A stretch of DNA of 64,000 nt, from NCBI GenBank assembly GCA_964251665.1, contig CAXUKO010000014.1, positions 62,001 to 126,000 of the forward strand. The letters run 5' to 3'. Below, in pieces: positions 45,299 through 53,818 of the stretch; positions within the stretch are counted from its first letter, which is position 1; each line of letters opens with the position of its first letter. The notes beneath the pieces are model-generated. The model was not told the DNA's origin, ran no database searches, and was given only the letters and a program-made list of their open reading frames with translations. Source of the stretch: JBBQLG01 sp964251665. GTDB lineage: Bacteria; Bacteroidota; Bacteroidia; Cytophagales; Spirosomataceae. The translations under genes and the position numbers were made by a program.

Positions 45299-45783
45299 TG
45301 GCAGAAACACTTCATATTCCACAAACGGCCGACCGCCAGGAGGTTTACCTATCAATTTTACCGCAGTTAGAAGCCCTGACAACTGGTGAGCCGGATCTGA
45401 TTGCGAACTTAGCAAACATTACAGCGGCACTAAAAGAAGCGTTCGGCTTCTTCTGGGTCGGCTTCTACCTGACAAAAAACGACCAATTAATACTAGGTCC
45501 ATTTCAGGGGCCAATCGCCTGTACACGCATCAACTTCGACAAAGGCGTTTGCGGAGCGGCTTACACGCGTCGCGAGACGATTCTGGTACCAGACGTCGAG
45601 CAATTCCCCGGACATATTGCCTGTAGCTCGGCCTCAAAATCGGAAGTGGTCGTACCTATCTTTGATAAAACTGGTGCCGTGGCGATGGTGCTTGACGTAG
45701 ACAGCGACCAGCTTGATGATTTCAGCGAGGTTGATGTTGAGAACCTAGAGCAGGTTGGCCGACTGATTACGAATTTACTTTAG
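45298..45783 (+). CDS. msrC: Free methionine-(R)-sulfoxide reductase (GAF domain)
   Basis: A 161-aa GAF-domain enzyme of the fRMsr family, reducing free methionine-(R)-sulfoxide with thioredoxin-derived electrons. The core shows FFWVGFYL, ACTRINFDKGVCGAAY with two cysteines, and FPGHIACSSASKSEVVVP with a third, matching the catalytic and resolving cysteines. Length is typical. It is coupled to the preceding gene (TAATG). A long hairpin follows 12 bases after the stop. Confidence 0.93.
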   Translation: MAETLHIPQTADRQEVYLSILPQLEALTTGEPDLIANLANITAALKEAFGFFWVGFYLTKNDQLILGPFQGPIACTRINFDKGVCGAAYTRRETILVPDVEQFPGHIACSSASKSEVVVPIFDKTGAVAMVLDVDSDQLDDFSEVDVENLEQVGRLITNLL

Positions 45784-45794
45784 GACTTACCACT

Positions 45795-45859
45795 CGGGCT
45801 GTCCGTCAATAGTTGCGCCGTAACTTGGAGGTACGGCGCAACTATTGACGGACAGCCCG
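45795..45859. terminator. 65-bp hairpin with perfect 28-bp arms covering the mnmD stop
   Basis: Arms 45795-45822 and 45832-45859 are exact complements around a 9-nt loop. The right arm encodes the last six codons (LRAVRQ begins there) and stop of the minus-strand mnmD. No T-tract follows. Probably terminates both convergent genes. Confidence 0.65.
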
Positions 45860-46507
45860 CAGTATTTCGCGCTTCCGGAACGGCCCCTGATGCTTTTCCA
45901 CAGTGAAGCCACTAACCCGCAGGGCTTTCTGCACAATGCTTTTTGAGCAGTAGGTAGTTAGTAACCCACCTGGTACGACGTGCCGGGCGATCTTCTGAAA
46001 TATATCTTCCGTCCAGAGTTCAGGTTGAGCTGTTGGCGCAAAGGCGTCATAATACACAAGGTTAAAAGCGCCTGCAAGGGTTAACTCCTGCAACAGTCCT
46101 CTCCTTTTTATTATGGTGAAATATGGATGGATACTAACTGCTTGCTCCCAGGGCGATTCATGCAGAGCAGCCAGATAGTGCGTACGAAGTTGCTCATCAT
46201 AATTTAACTGACCAGCTTCATCTGGCGACAGCGGGTAAGCCTCAATGGCGGTATAGGTGATTTTTCGTTGCTGCTCTTCGGCAATCAGCGCAGTCAGCAG
46301 GGCATTTAACCCGGTGCCGAATCCCATTTCAAAAACGTGAAACTCACCTGCGAAGCGTTCCAGAGCTGGCTTTAAACCCAAGTCAATATACACCCACTCA
46401 GACTCCTGAACGGCACCAAAAATAGAGTGGTAATGCTTACCCAGTTCAGCGTTATACACCGAATGGGACCCATCGGCGGTTAATACCACCTGATTCCCTG
46501 TTTCCAT
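45842..46507 (-). CDS. mnmD: tRNA mnm5s2U34 methyltransferase MnmD
   Basis: A 221-aa SAM-dependent methyltransferase equal to the N-terminal half of E. coli MnmC. It methylates the aminomethyl group on the wobble uridine of several tRNAs. SAM motif FEMGFGTGLNALL and the acidic YYDAFAPTAQPELWT are diagnostic. The stand-alone form lacks the FAD half. Start at ATG 46507 (METGNQ): the longer frame to 46540 overlaps the promoter at 46538-46545. Its 3' end lies in a long hairpin. Confidence 0.92.
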   Translation of the reverse strand: METGNQVVLTADGSHSVYNAELGKHYHSIFGAVQESEWVYIDLGLKPALERFAGEFHVFEMGFGTGLNALLTALIAEEQQRKITYTAIEAYPLSPDEAGQLNYDEQLRTHYLAALHESPWEQAVSIHPYFTIIKRRGLLQELTLAGAFNLVYYDAFAPTAQPELWTEDIFQKIARHVVPGGLLTTYCSKSIVQKALRVSGFTVEKHQGPFRKREILRAVRQ

Positions 46508-46524
46508 AATTCTCTGCTTTAGGC

Positions 46525-46532
46525 TACCTTTG
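46525..46532 (+). promoter_or_regulatory. DUF4293 gene promoter -7 element
   Basis: TACCTTTG, 20 bases before ATG 46552. It lies back-to-back with the minus-strand -7 at 46538-46545, so the two promoters overlap. Confidence 0.55.
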
Positions 46533-46537
46533 TGGCC

Positions 46538-46545
46538 CAAATCTA
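46538..46545 (-). promoter_or_regulatory. mnmD promoter -7 element
   Basis: The minus strand reads TAGATTTG, 31 bases upstream of ATG 46507, and decides that start. Confidence 0.5.
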
Positions 46546-46551
46546 TCAGTC

Positions 46552-47025
46552 ATGATTCAACGCGTTCAAAGCATATTTTTGTTTCTTATTGCCCTCTGTA
46601 TGGGGTTCGCTCTGGCCAGTCCGATCTGGGAAAAAGCCGGCTCTAAATTGCCGGAAATAGCCCGACTGACGTCCTTTCAATATACAACTCAACAGGGTGT
46701 TACCACGTTTGTACAGCCGATCTGGTATTTCGGCGCGTTACTCGCTCTCATCGGTCTTATCGCACTGTACGCCATGTTCCAGTACAAGAACCGATTGCAG
46801 CAGCAAGCCTTATGTGCCGTTAACTCCCTATTGCTCATGATTGTGATGGGCTTGATTCTGTACCGGACACTTTACTTAGGCAAAGAATATGGCAACCCTG
46901 CTGATCAGGGGTCGTTTTTACCAGGTTTCTACGCCATCATCGGTGCTTTGTTCGCCAATGCGCTTGCCAACCGATTTATCCGGCGCGACGAAAAATTAGT
47001 GAAAGAATCAAACCGGTTTCGGTAG
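46552..47025 (+). CDS. DUF4293 membrane protein
   Basis: A 157-aa protein with four membrane helices; the opening IQRVQSIFLFLIALCM and the closing segment LPGFYAIIGALFANALANRFIRRDEKL are characteristic of DUF4293, a family confined to Bacteroidota. No enzymatic motif is seen; an inner-membrane location is clear and the role is unknown. Divergent from mnmD with overlapping promoters. A long hairpin (47059-47123) ends it against the convergent sugar-phosphate isomerase gene. Confidence 0.92.
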   Translation: MIQRVQSIFLFLIALCMGFALASPIWEKAGSKLPEIARLTSFQYTTQQGVTTFVQPIWYFGALLALIGLIALYAMFQYKNRLQQQALCAVNSLLLMIVMGLILYRTLYLGKEYGNPADQGSFLPGFYAIIGALFANALANRFIRRDEKLVKESNRFR

Positions 47026-47058
47026 GCTGTTACTTTCGGGCCAGTGGGTCGAGTTATT

Positions 47059-47123
47059 CGTCAAGTGGTGTCGGCTATATGCCATATCTCCAATATATGG
47101 CATATAGCCAACACCACTTGACG
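47059..47123. terminator. 65-bp hairpin, arms 29 bp with one mismatch
   Basis: Arms 47059-47087 and 47095-47123, loop 7 nt, single mismatch at 47072/47110. It ends with GTTTTA on the plus strand, terminating the DUF4293 gene, and starts 3 bases after the stop of the convergent gene. Confidence 0.75.
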
Positions 47124-47125
47124 TT

Positions 47126-48094
47126 TTACACCAATCCTTCTCTCAGCAGATCATGCAGATGCACAAATCCCTTCAACACCCGCCCTTCAGCGACAATTAA
47201 CTGGGTGATGTTCCGGGACTGCATCAGTTGCAGAGCTTCAACGGCGTAATCATCGGGGGATACACAGATGGGCGCGGGCGTCATGATGTCGCGGGCGCAA
47301 AGGTGTTTGTATTCATCGTGTGTGTTCAGCATCCGCCGGAGATCACCATCCGTTACAATGCCTGTCAGCAGGTGATCTTCATTAACTACAGCTGTAGCCC
47401 CCAGGCGTTTCGAGGTTATCTCCAGAATAACGTCGTGCAGGCTCGTATGGGGTGATACCTGCGGGCACTGATTATGCGGATACACATCGCTGACTTTTAG
47501 ATATAGTTTTTTTCCCAGCGCTCCGCCAGGGTGATAACGGGCAAAATCGTCACGGGAGAATTCACGAGCTTCCAGCAAACTGACGGCTAAGGCATCACCC
47601 ATTGCCATCGCGACAATCGTACTGGTTGTCGGCACCAGATTAAGCGGGTCAGCTTCGCGCTCAGTATACGCCTGTAGCACAAAATCGGCGTGAGTAGCCA
47701 GGTACGAGTCGGTATCACAAACCAGGGCGATCAGCCGCACATTTAGCCGCTTCAAAAGGGGTAACAGCACCTTAATTTCCGGAGTATTCCCACTTTTAGA
47801 GATACAGAGAACGATGTCTTCGGGCTGAATCATACCAAGGTCACCGTGAATGGCATCGGCCGCGTGCATAAACAAGGCGGGTGTACCGGTCGAGTTAAGT
47901 GTTGCTACGATTTTCTGCCCAATCAGCGCGCTTTTACCAATTCCTGTGATGACCACCCGGCCCCGGCTTTCGAGAATAGCCAGTACGGCAGCATCGAATT
48001 GCCCGTCGAGCCGGTCAATAGCGGTTCGGATAGCCTCCGCTTCGGTCAACAGCACCGAACGGGCGATAGATTGTAGATTTTTTAGTACCTTCAA
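47126..48094 (-). CDS. kdsD: KpsF/GutQ-type arabinose-5-phosphate isomerase
   Basis: A 322-aa enzyme with an N-terminal SIS sugar-isomerase domain (about 40-175, GIGKSALIGQKIVATLNSTG in pieces; CISKSGNTPEI) and two C-terminal CBS domains (about 205-320). It interconverts ribulose-5-phosphate and arabinose-5-phosphate, the first step to KDO in lipopolysaccharide. The symbol follows the family; GutQ-like paralogues would look the same. It is divergent from recQ, a pairing common in Bacteroidota. Promoter -7 at 48240-48247 gives a leader of about 140 nt. Confidence 0.9.
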   Translation of the reverse strand: MKVLKNLQSIARSVLLTEAEAIRTAIDRLDGQFDAAVLAILESRGRVVITGIGKSALIGQKIVATLNSTGTPALFMHAADAIHGDLGMIQPEDIVLCISKSGNTPEIKVLLPLLKRLNVRLIALVCDTDSYLATHADFVLQAYTEREADPLNLVPTTSTIVAMAMGDALAVSLLEAREFSRDDFARYHPGGALGKKLYLKVSDVYPHNQCPQVSPHTSLHDVILEITSKRLGATAVVNEDHLLTGIVTDGDLRRMLNTHDEYKHLCARDIMTPAPICVSPDDYAVEALQLMQSRNITQLIVAEGRVLKGFVHLHDLLREGLV

Positions 48095-48239
48095 CTATAT
48101 AATGCGTGTTTTCGACGCGTTGCGTTGTAAATTCGCTTACTTTCTTCAATGAAACGATTAAGGGCATGGCCAGTAGTTTGGCACTAATTTTTCTGGAATA
48201 ACCAGTAGTTGTCTCCCTTAAATCGGTAAATTCAACAGA

Positions 48240-48247
48240 CAAAGATA
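48240..48247 (-). promoter_or_regulatory. kdsD-like gene promoter -7 element
   Basis: The minus strand reads TATCTTTG in the kdsD-recQ divergent gap. No good -33 is seen, and the predicted leader is long. Confidence 0.4.
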
Positions 48248-48289
48248 CAGTCAAACCGATAGTATAGTAACCTTCCGTACGAACAGAGA

Positions 48290-50494
48290 ATGATGCAGGT
48301 GGACCAAACGGTGCAAGTAACCCTCAAAGAGAGGCTTAGAGATATTTTCGGGTATAACCAGTTCAGAGGAGATCAGGAAGCCATTATTCACAGCATTCTG
48401 GCCGGCCGGAATACATTTGTCATTATGCCCACCGGTGCCGGCAAGTCGCTGTGCTACCAACTACCGGCTATTGTCAGCGATGGTACAGCCGTCGTTATTT
48501 CACCCCTGATTGCGCTGATGAAGAATCAGGTCGATCAGTTGAACGCGTTTGGTATCAACGCGCAGTTTCTAAACTCGACGCTCTCCAAAGCGGAGATGAA
48601 TAAAGTCAAGAAAGATACGCTCAACGGGTCGCTCAAACTGCTTTATATCGCCCCCGAATCACTGACCAAAGAGGAAAACCTGGATTTCCTGCGCAAGGCA
48701 AATATCTCCTTCGTTGCCATCGATGAAGCGCACTGTATTTCGGAATGGGGACACGATTTCCGGCCTGAATACCGTAAGATTCGGGGCATTGTCGATAATA
48801 TTGGTAACCTGCCAGTCATTGCCCTTACGGCGACAGCCACGCCCAAAGTACAGATTGACATTCAGAAGAACCTCCAGATGGAGGATGCTGATATTTATAA
48901 AACATCATTCAACCGCAAAAATCTTTACTACGAGATCAAGCCGAAGGTTGATGCTAAAAAGCAACTCATTAAATACGTTAAGCAGAATAAAGGCAAGTCG
49001 GGGATTATTTACTGCCTGAGCCGCAAAACGGTGGAGGAAATTGCCGAACTGCTGACCGTTAATGACGTTAAAGCCCTTCCCTATCATGCTGGTCTTGACC
49101 CGATGACGCGGATGCATAATCAGGACGCGTTCCTGAATGAAGACGCCGACGTCATTTGTGCGACGATTGCCTTTGGTATGGGCATCGATAAACCCGATGT
49201 CCGGTTCGTGATTCACTACGATGCACCAAAATCACTCGAGGGCTACTATCAGGAAACGGGCCGGGCGGGGCGTGACGGACTGGAAGGCAACTGCGTGATG
49301 TTTTACTGCCATGATGACATTCTGAAGCTGGAGAAATTCAACAAGGATAAATCAGTTACCGAGCGGGATAATGCCAAGCACCTGCTGACCGAAATGGTAT
49401 CGTATGCCAATCTGGGCTCGTGCCGACGTCGACAGTTATTGGGTTATTTCGGCGAATACGTTGAGAAAGACTGTGGGTTCTGCGACAACTGCCTGAAACC
49501 GACCGAGAAATTTAAAGTACAGGATGAAGTGGTACTTGCGCTGCAATCAGTGCTGCAAACCGATCAGCGATTTGACGTACACCACTTATCAGACGTACTT
49601 ACCGCTATTGATAATCAGTACGTTACCAGCTATGAGCATAATATGCTGGGCGTGTACGGGAAAGGCCGCGAGTTCAACGAGAATACCGAATTCTGGTGTT
49701 CACTGATCCGGCAGACCACGATTCTGGGCTATCTGGAGAAAGATGCCGACAACTACGGCGTACTGAAACTGACGCAGAAAGGCCTTAATTACATCGAAGA
49801 TCCCTACGCCGTTACGCTGTCGAAGGATCATGACTACGCCCAGCAGATCGCTGAAAAAGACGACGAAACCGACGCTGCCCCGAACGGCAGTGGTGGTGCC
49901 TACGACGAAGTGTTGCTGGGTCAGCTGAAGGCCTTGCGGAAGCGGGTTGCCAAAGAGAAAAACCTGCCGCCGTACGTTATTTTCCAGGACCCGTCGCTGG
50001 AAGAAATGGCGACGACTTACCCAACTTCCCGCGAGGAAATGGCGCAGATCAATGGCGTCGGGATGGGGAAAGTCCAGAAGTTCGGACGGCAGTTCATTGA
50101 CCTGATTACTAAATACGTCGAAGAAAACGAGATTGAGACCGCCAAAGACGTCGTCGTGAAGTCGATGGTTAATAAGTCGAAGGTCAAAATTTACATTATT
50201 CAGCAAATCGACCGAAAAATTGATCTGGACGAAATTGCCGAATCCAAGGGCCTGGCAATGGAAGATCTGGTTGAGGAAATCGAACATATCTGCTACTCTG
50301 GTACCCGCCTGAACCTCGATTATTACATCAATCAGATTATGGATGATGAGCGTCAGGAGGAAATCTTTGAGTATTTCATGCGTGCCGATACGGATAACAT
50401 TGCCGTTGCCCTGGATACTTTCGGGGGCGACGATTTCACCGAACAGGATTTACGCCTGATGCGCATCAAATTCTTATCGGAAGTAGCTAATTAG
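48290..50494 (+). CDS. recQ: ATP-dependent DNA helicase RecQ
   Basis: A 734-aa 3'-5' DNA helicase used in recombination and repair. Walker A PTGAGKS is at residues 47-53 and DEAH at 145-148 (followed by CISEWGHDFRPEY). The helicase C-terminal domain has QETGRAGRDG, the zinc site CRRRQLLGYFGE with DCGFCDNCL, then the RQC wing, and an HRDC domain near 550-625. A long acidic C-terminal extension follows. Two adjacent ATGs (48290, 48293). purD follows 79 bases later, past an imperfect inverted repeat. Confidence 0.96.
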   Translation: MMQVDQTVQVTLKERLRDIFGYNQFRGDQEAIIHSILAGRNTFVIMPTGAGKSLCYQLPAIVSDGTAVVISPLIALMKNQVDQLNAFGINAQFLNSTLSKAEMNKVKKDTLNGSLKLLYIAPESLTKEENLDFLRKANISFVAIDEAHCISEWGHDFRPEYRKIRGIVDNIGNLPVIALTATATPKVQIDIQKNLQMEDADIYKTSFNRKNLYYEIKPKVDAKKQLIKYVKQNKGKSGIIYCLSRKTVEEIAELLTVNDVKALPYHAGLDPMTRMHNQDAFLNEDADVICATIAFGMGIDKPDVRFVIHYDAPKSLEGYYQETGRAGRDGLEGNCVMFYCHDDILKLEKFNKDKSVTERDNAKHLLTEMVSYANLGSCRRRQLLGYFGEYVEKDCGFCDNCLKPTEKFKVQDEVVLALQSVLQTDQRFDVHHLSDVLTAIDNQYVTSYEHNMLGVYGKGREFNENTEFWCSLIRQTTILGYLEKDADNYGVLKLTQKGLNYIEDPYAVTLSKDHDYAQQIAEKDDETDAAPNGSGGAYDEVLLGQLKALRKRVAKEKNLPPYVIFQDPSLEEMATTYPTSREEMAQINGVGMGKVQKFGRQFIDLITKYVEENEIETAKDVVVKSMVNKSKVKIYIIQQIDRKIDLDEIAESKGLAMEDLVEEIEHICYSGTRLNLDYYINQIMDDERQEEIFEYFMRADTDNIAVALDTFGGDDFTEQDLRLMRIKFLSEVAN

Positions 50495-50496
50495 AG

Positions 50497-50572
50497 TTGG
50501 TAATGTGGCAAGTTGGTAAGTATACGTGCAACTGACTTACTGACTGTCACTTTACCACCTTACTGACTTACC
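50497..50572. repeat. Imperfect inverted repeats upstream of purD
   Basis: The recQ-purD spacer is built of related words: AAGTTGGTAA (left) pairs with TTACCACCTT (right) with one mismatch, AGTTG with CAACT, and GGTAAGT with ACTTACC, ending just before ATG 50574. See the recurrent-spacer finding. Confidence 0.45.
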
Positions 50573-50573
50573 C

Positions 50574-51860
50574 ATGAATATACTTATACTTGGCTCCGGT
50601 GGTCGCGAACACGCTTTTGCGTGGAAACTCCGCCAGAGTCCGCTTTGTGATAACTTGTTTGTAGCCCCCGGCAACGCCGGAACAGCCTCCGTAGCTACCA
50701 ATCTTCCCTTCGGTTTTAACGACTTTGAGGCCGTTTCGTCCGCTGTGCGTGACCATCAGATTGATTTGGTATTGGTCGGCCCCGAAGAGCCATTAGTTCG
50801 GGGCATTGTCGATTTCCTTCGTCAGCAACCGGATTTAGCTCAGTTAAGAATTGTAGGTCCCGACCAGCAGGGTGCTCAGTTGGAAGGCAGCAAAGACTTC
50901 TCCAAGCAATTCATGGCCCGCTATGGTATTCCAACGGCTGCCTACAAGACCTTCACCACCGAGACCCTAAACGATGGGTTGGCGTATCTGGCAAATCACC
51001 CGCTACCGGTGGTGCTGAAAGCCGACGGGCTGGCGGCCGGGAAAGGAGTTATCATTGCTGAAACCGTAGCCGAAGCGCAGGCAACACTCCGAAGTATGCT
51101 CGATGGGCAGTTTGGCGCAGCCGGTAGCCGGGTGGTTGTCGAACAGTTTCTTCGCGGCATCGAATTGTCAGTTTTTGTGCTGACAGACGGTGTTAACTAT
51201 AAAATTCTGCCCGAAGCCAAGGATTACAAACGCATTGGCGAAGACGATACCGGCCTCAACACGGGCGGTATGGGAGCGGTGTCGCCGGTAGTATTTGCCA
51301 ATAAATCCTTTTTACAGAAAGTAGAGGAAAAGGTAGTAAAGCCAACCCTGTTCGGCCTACAGCAGGAAGGTATACGCTATCAGGGCTTTATTTTCGTTGG
51401 GTTAATGAATGTGAAGGGCGAGCCGCTTGTTATTGAATATAATGCCCGGATGGGCGATCCGGAAACGGAAGTGGTGCTGCCCCGGATTCAGACTGATTTT
51501 GTTGAGCTGTTGAAAGCGACCGCAGATGGTAATCTGGATACGATTAATTTGCAGATATCGACCCAAACGGCAGTAACGACCGTAGTGGTATCGGGTGGTT
51601 ACCCGGATGCTTACGAAACGGGTAAACCGATTACAGAGTTAGATAAGCTGGAAGAACCGGTCATGGCTTTCCACGCAGGTACCTCGGGCAGCAACGGTCA
51701 CGTATTAACCAGTGGCGGCCGGGTATTGGCACTAACCGCCTTGACTAACTCGTTGGAAAATGCTGTTCGTCGGTCGCAGGAAGCGGCCCGAACTGTACAA
51801 TTCGACGGTAAATACTACCGGAAAGACATCGGGGTTGACCTGATCCGGTATCAGGACTGA
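50574..51860 (+). CDS. purD: Phosphoribosylamine-glycine ligase
   Basis: A 428-aa ATP-grasp enzyme joining phosphoribosylamine and glycine in purine synthesis. N-terminal LILGSGGREHAFAWKL is diagnostic; the ATP-grasp core shows KADGLAAGKGV, and the metal-binding region EYNARMGDPETEVVLPR is clear. Length is standard. It lies behind recQ on the same strand, not with other pur genes. Confidence 0.97.
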   Translation: MNILILGSGGREHAFAWKLRQSPLCDNLFVAPGNAGTASVATNLPFGFNDFEAVSSAVRDHQIDLVLVGPEEPLVRGIVDFLRQQPDLAQLRIVGPDQQGAQLEGSKDFSKQFMARYGIPTAAYKTFTTETLNDGLAYLANHPLPVVLKADGLAAGKGVIIAETVAEAQATLRSMLDGQFGAAGSRVVVEQFLRGIELSVFVLTDGVNYKILPEAKDYKRIGEDDTGLNTGGMGAVSPVVFANKSFLQKVEEKVVKPTLFGLQQEGIRYQGFIFVGLMNVKGEPLVIEYNARMGDPETEVVLPRIQTDFVELLKATADGNLDTINLQISTQTAVTTVVVSGGYPDAYETGKPITELDKLEEPVMAFHAGTSGSNGHVLTSGGRVLALTALTNSLENAVRRSQEAARTVQFDGKYYRKDIGVDLIRYQD

Positions 51861-51861
51861 G

Positions 51862-51940
51862 TTTGTGGTCTGTAGTAGAGTGTCAGCGGTATCGGGTTTC
51901 AAGACCAGACACCACTACACATCACCAACTCCAAACGGCG
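51862..51940. repeat. Imperfect inverted repeat upstream of ricT
   Basis: GTAGTAGAGTGTC (about 51872-51884) pairs with GACACCACTAC (about 51908-51918) with a 2-nt bulge; GTTTG and CAAAC flank it. Resembles the spacers before purD and the 170-aa gene. Confidence 0.4.
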
Positions 51941-51967
51941 GGTAACTGCCATAAACTATAGATAAGT

Positions 51968-53188
51968 ATGTCATGCAAATCCTGTACGACCGGCGGATGC
52001 GGCTCCCGGAATGAAGATTCCAAAAGCAGCGACGGTACCCCGGCAGTAGCCGGATGCAGCAGTGGGAGTTGCGGCACCGGTGGTTGCAATAAAATGAATT
52101 CGTTCGATTGGCTGAGCGATATGGATTTACCAGTTTCACAGCGGTTTGATGTAGCCGAAGTGAAGTTTAAGGGCGGACGCAAGGAGTATTACCGGAACGT
52201 TCACCAGCTGGACCTGACAACGGGTGATTATGTGGTGGTTGAAATGCCGACCGGTTATCACCTTGGGGCTGTTTCTATGCAGGGCGAACTGGTCCGGCTG
52301 CAGCTCAAGCGCAAGAATGTAGTCGTGAACGATGATACGAAAGTTATTCATCGCCTGGCAACGCCCAAAGATCTGGAGAAGCATGATCAGGCCGTTGCCC
52401 GTGACTTACCATCGCTTTACCGCGCCCGTGAGATCATTCGTGATCTGAAACTGAATATGAAACTGTCGGATATTGAATACCAATCCGACAACACAAAAGC
52501 GACTTTTTTCTATTCGTCCGAGGAGCGCGTTGACTTCCGTGAGCTAATTAAAATGCTGGCGGGCGAATTCAAGATACGGATTGAGATGCGGCAGATCAGC
52601 CTTCGGCAGGAAGCAGGACGGCTGGGCGGCATCGGCTCCTGCGGACGCGAGCTTTGCTGCTCAACCTGGCTAACGGATTTCAAGAACATAACCACATCAG
52701 CAGCCCGATATCAGAACCTGTCGCTGAATCCGGCCAAGCTATCCGGTCAGTGCGGGCGGCTAAAGTGCTGCCTGAATTACGAACTGGAAACATACATGGA
52801 CGCCCTCCGCGATATTCCAACGGTAGAAAAGCCGCTGGAAACGCAGAAGGGCAAGGCCTATATTCAGAAGACGGATATTTTTCGGCGGATTATGTGGTTC
52901 GGTTACGGTGCCGAAAGCACCTGGCACCCATTGCCGATGGCTCGCGTGGTTGAGATTCTGGAACTGAACAAGCAGGGCATCATTCCCGAATCATTCGAGG
53001 TGCTCACGCCGGTAGGTGAAAAGAAAGAGCCGGCAACGGCTGCTACGCTGAACAGCGATCTGGCTCAATTGGACAAGAAATACGCCATTAAACCCGGTGT
53101 TAAGAAGAAAAAGAAGAAATCGCGCGGGGGTAAGCCCGGCAACTCAGCGGAGAGTAATCCCATTCCGGGTGCTCCTTCGATTATCTAA
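51968..53188 (+). CDS. ricT: PSP1/RicT-family protein with Cys-rich N-terminus
   Basis: A 406-aa protein of the PSP1/YaaT family. In Bacillus RicT is part of the Ric complex, which binds 4Fe-4S clusters and controls RNA maturation; the role in Bacteroidota is inferred. The PSP1 core (about 55-330) carries GSCGRELCCSTW and GQCGRLKCCLNYE, the conserved cysteines. The N-terminal 40 residues are unusual, with eight cysteines in Gly/Ser-rich context (SCKSC, GGCGS, GCSSGSCG). The C-terminus is a Lys-rich tail. It precedes gldH, as often seen in the phylum. Confidence 0.9.
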   Translation: MSCKSCTTGGCGSRNEDSKSSDGTPAVAGCSSGSCGTGGCNKMNSFDWLSDMDLPVSQRFDVAEVKFKGGRKEYYRNVHQLDLTTGDYVVVEMPTGYHLGAVSMQGELVRLQLKRKNVVVNDDTKVIHRLATPKDLEKHDQAVARDLPSLYRAREIIRDLKLNMKLSDIEYQSDNTKATFFYSSEERVDFRELIKMLAGEFKIRIEMRQISLRQEAGRLGGIGSCGRELCCSTWLTDFKNITTSAARYQNLSLNPAKLSGQCGRLKCCLNYELETYMDALRDIPTVEKPLETQKGKAYIQKTDIFRRIMWFGYGAESTWHPLPMARVVEILELNKQGIIPESFEVLTPVGEKKEPATAATLNSDLAQLDKKYAIKPGVKKKKKKSRGGKPGNSAESNPIPGAPSII

Positions 53189-53206
53189 GTAATAGTTTTT
53201 AACACG

Positions 53207-53247
53207 CAAACGCCGATAGTTATGTCATGCATAGCTGTCGGCGTTTG
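53207..53247. terminator. Bidirectional terminator after ricT
   Basis: CAAACGCCGA (53207-53216) pairs with its complement ending at 53247, extended by G-U pairs to about 18 bp around a short loop. It ends 1 base before the stop of the minus-strand plug-like gene and follows ricT by 18 bases. Confidence 0.7.
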
Positions 53248-53248
53248 C

Positions 53249-53659
53249 TTATTTGGGGGGTAAAGCGGCTTTCGTGGTGATAGCCACCACTCCGGTGTGG
53301 GCAACAGATCCGTATAAGGCCGCAGCCCGTTGACCGTTGATTACCTGTACCGACTCAACCGCACTTGATTTTAAATGCTGTAGCTGTTTAGGCGTAGCAA
53401 CCAGCCCGTTCAGCACATAAATTGGTTTCCCTGCGGCTTTGGCCCGCAGCCAGTTGGGTACCACTTTATAAACAGCCGGATCGGGTCTCTCAAGCTGACT
53501 AAAACTGGTATCCAACCGATATCCCGGTAAGGTCATCTGAACTGGCCGACGGTTTTTCGACGGAGGCAGGGTTGTATCAGGCTGTGCAATGCCGGTAGCT
53601 GCTATACTCGTAGTCAGGCTACCTAAGCCGATCAACATCGTTAAAACAATCCATTTCAT
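53249..53659 (-). CDS. Small exported TonB-receptor plug-like protein
   Basis: A 136-aa protein with signal peptide (MKWIVLTMLIGLGSLTTSIAA) and a C-terminal stretch that looks like the end of a SusC/TonB-dependent receptor plug: LNGLVATPKQLQHLKSSAVESVQVINGQRAAALYG in pieces (VESVQVINGQRAAALYG; TGVVAITTK). There is no barrel. The plug normally binds TonB and blocks the pore, so a free plug could regulate or compete for TonB, or be a carrier; this is inference. It may also be a shortened receptor gene, but start, signal and stop are intact. Its 3' end abuts a terminator. Confidence 0.75.
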   Translation of the reverse strand: MKWIVLTMLIGLGSLTTSIAATGIAQPDTTLPPSKNRRPVQMTLPGYRLDTSFSQLERPDPAVYKVVPNWLRAKAAGKPIYVLNGLVATPKQLQHLKSSAVESVQVINGQRAAALYGSVAHTGVVAITTKAALPPK

Positions 53660-53767
53660 AACTCGGGTGCGCTAATTAGAGTTGTAACAGACGTTGGACA
53701 CAAAAAAGCGGGTAATGTTTAATCGGCCCAGACGCTTCTAACGTTTCTTTATTGGAACAGCACCATT

Positions 53768-53798
53768 TTTGATTCCAGTCCTGGTGGGTGTAGTTTTG
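53768..53798 (+). promoter_or_regulatory. gldH promoter
   Basis: TTTG (53768-53771), 19 bases, TAGTTTTG (53791-53798): an exact match to the Bacteroidota consensus. Leader about 15 nt. Confidence 0.75.
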
Positions 53799-53818
53799 TT
53801 TTCAGACAACCCATACGC

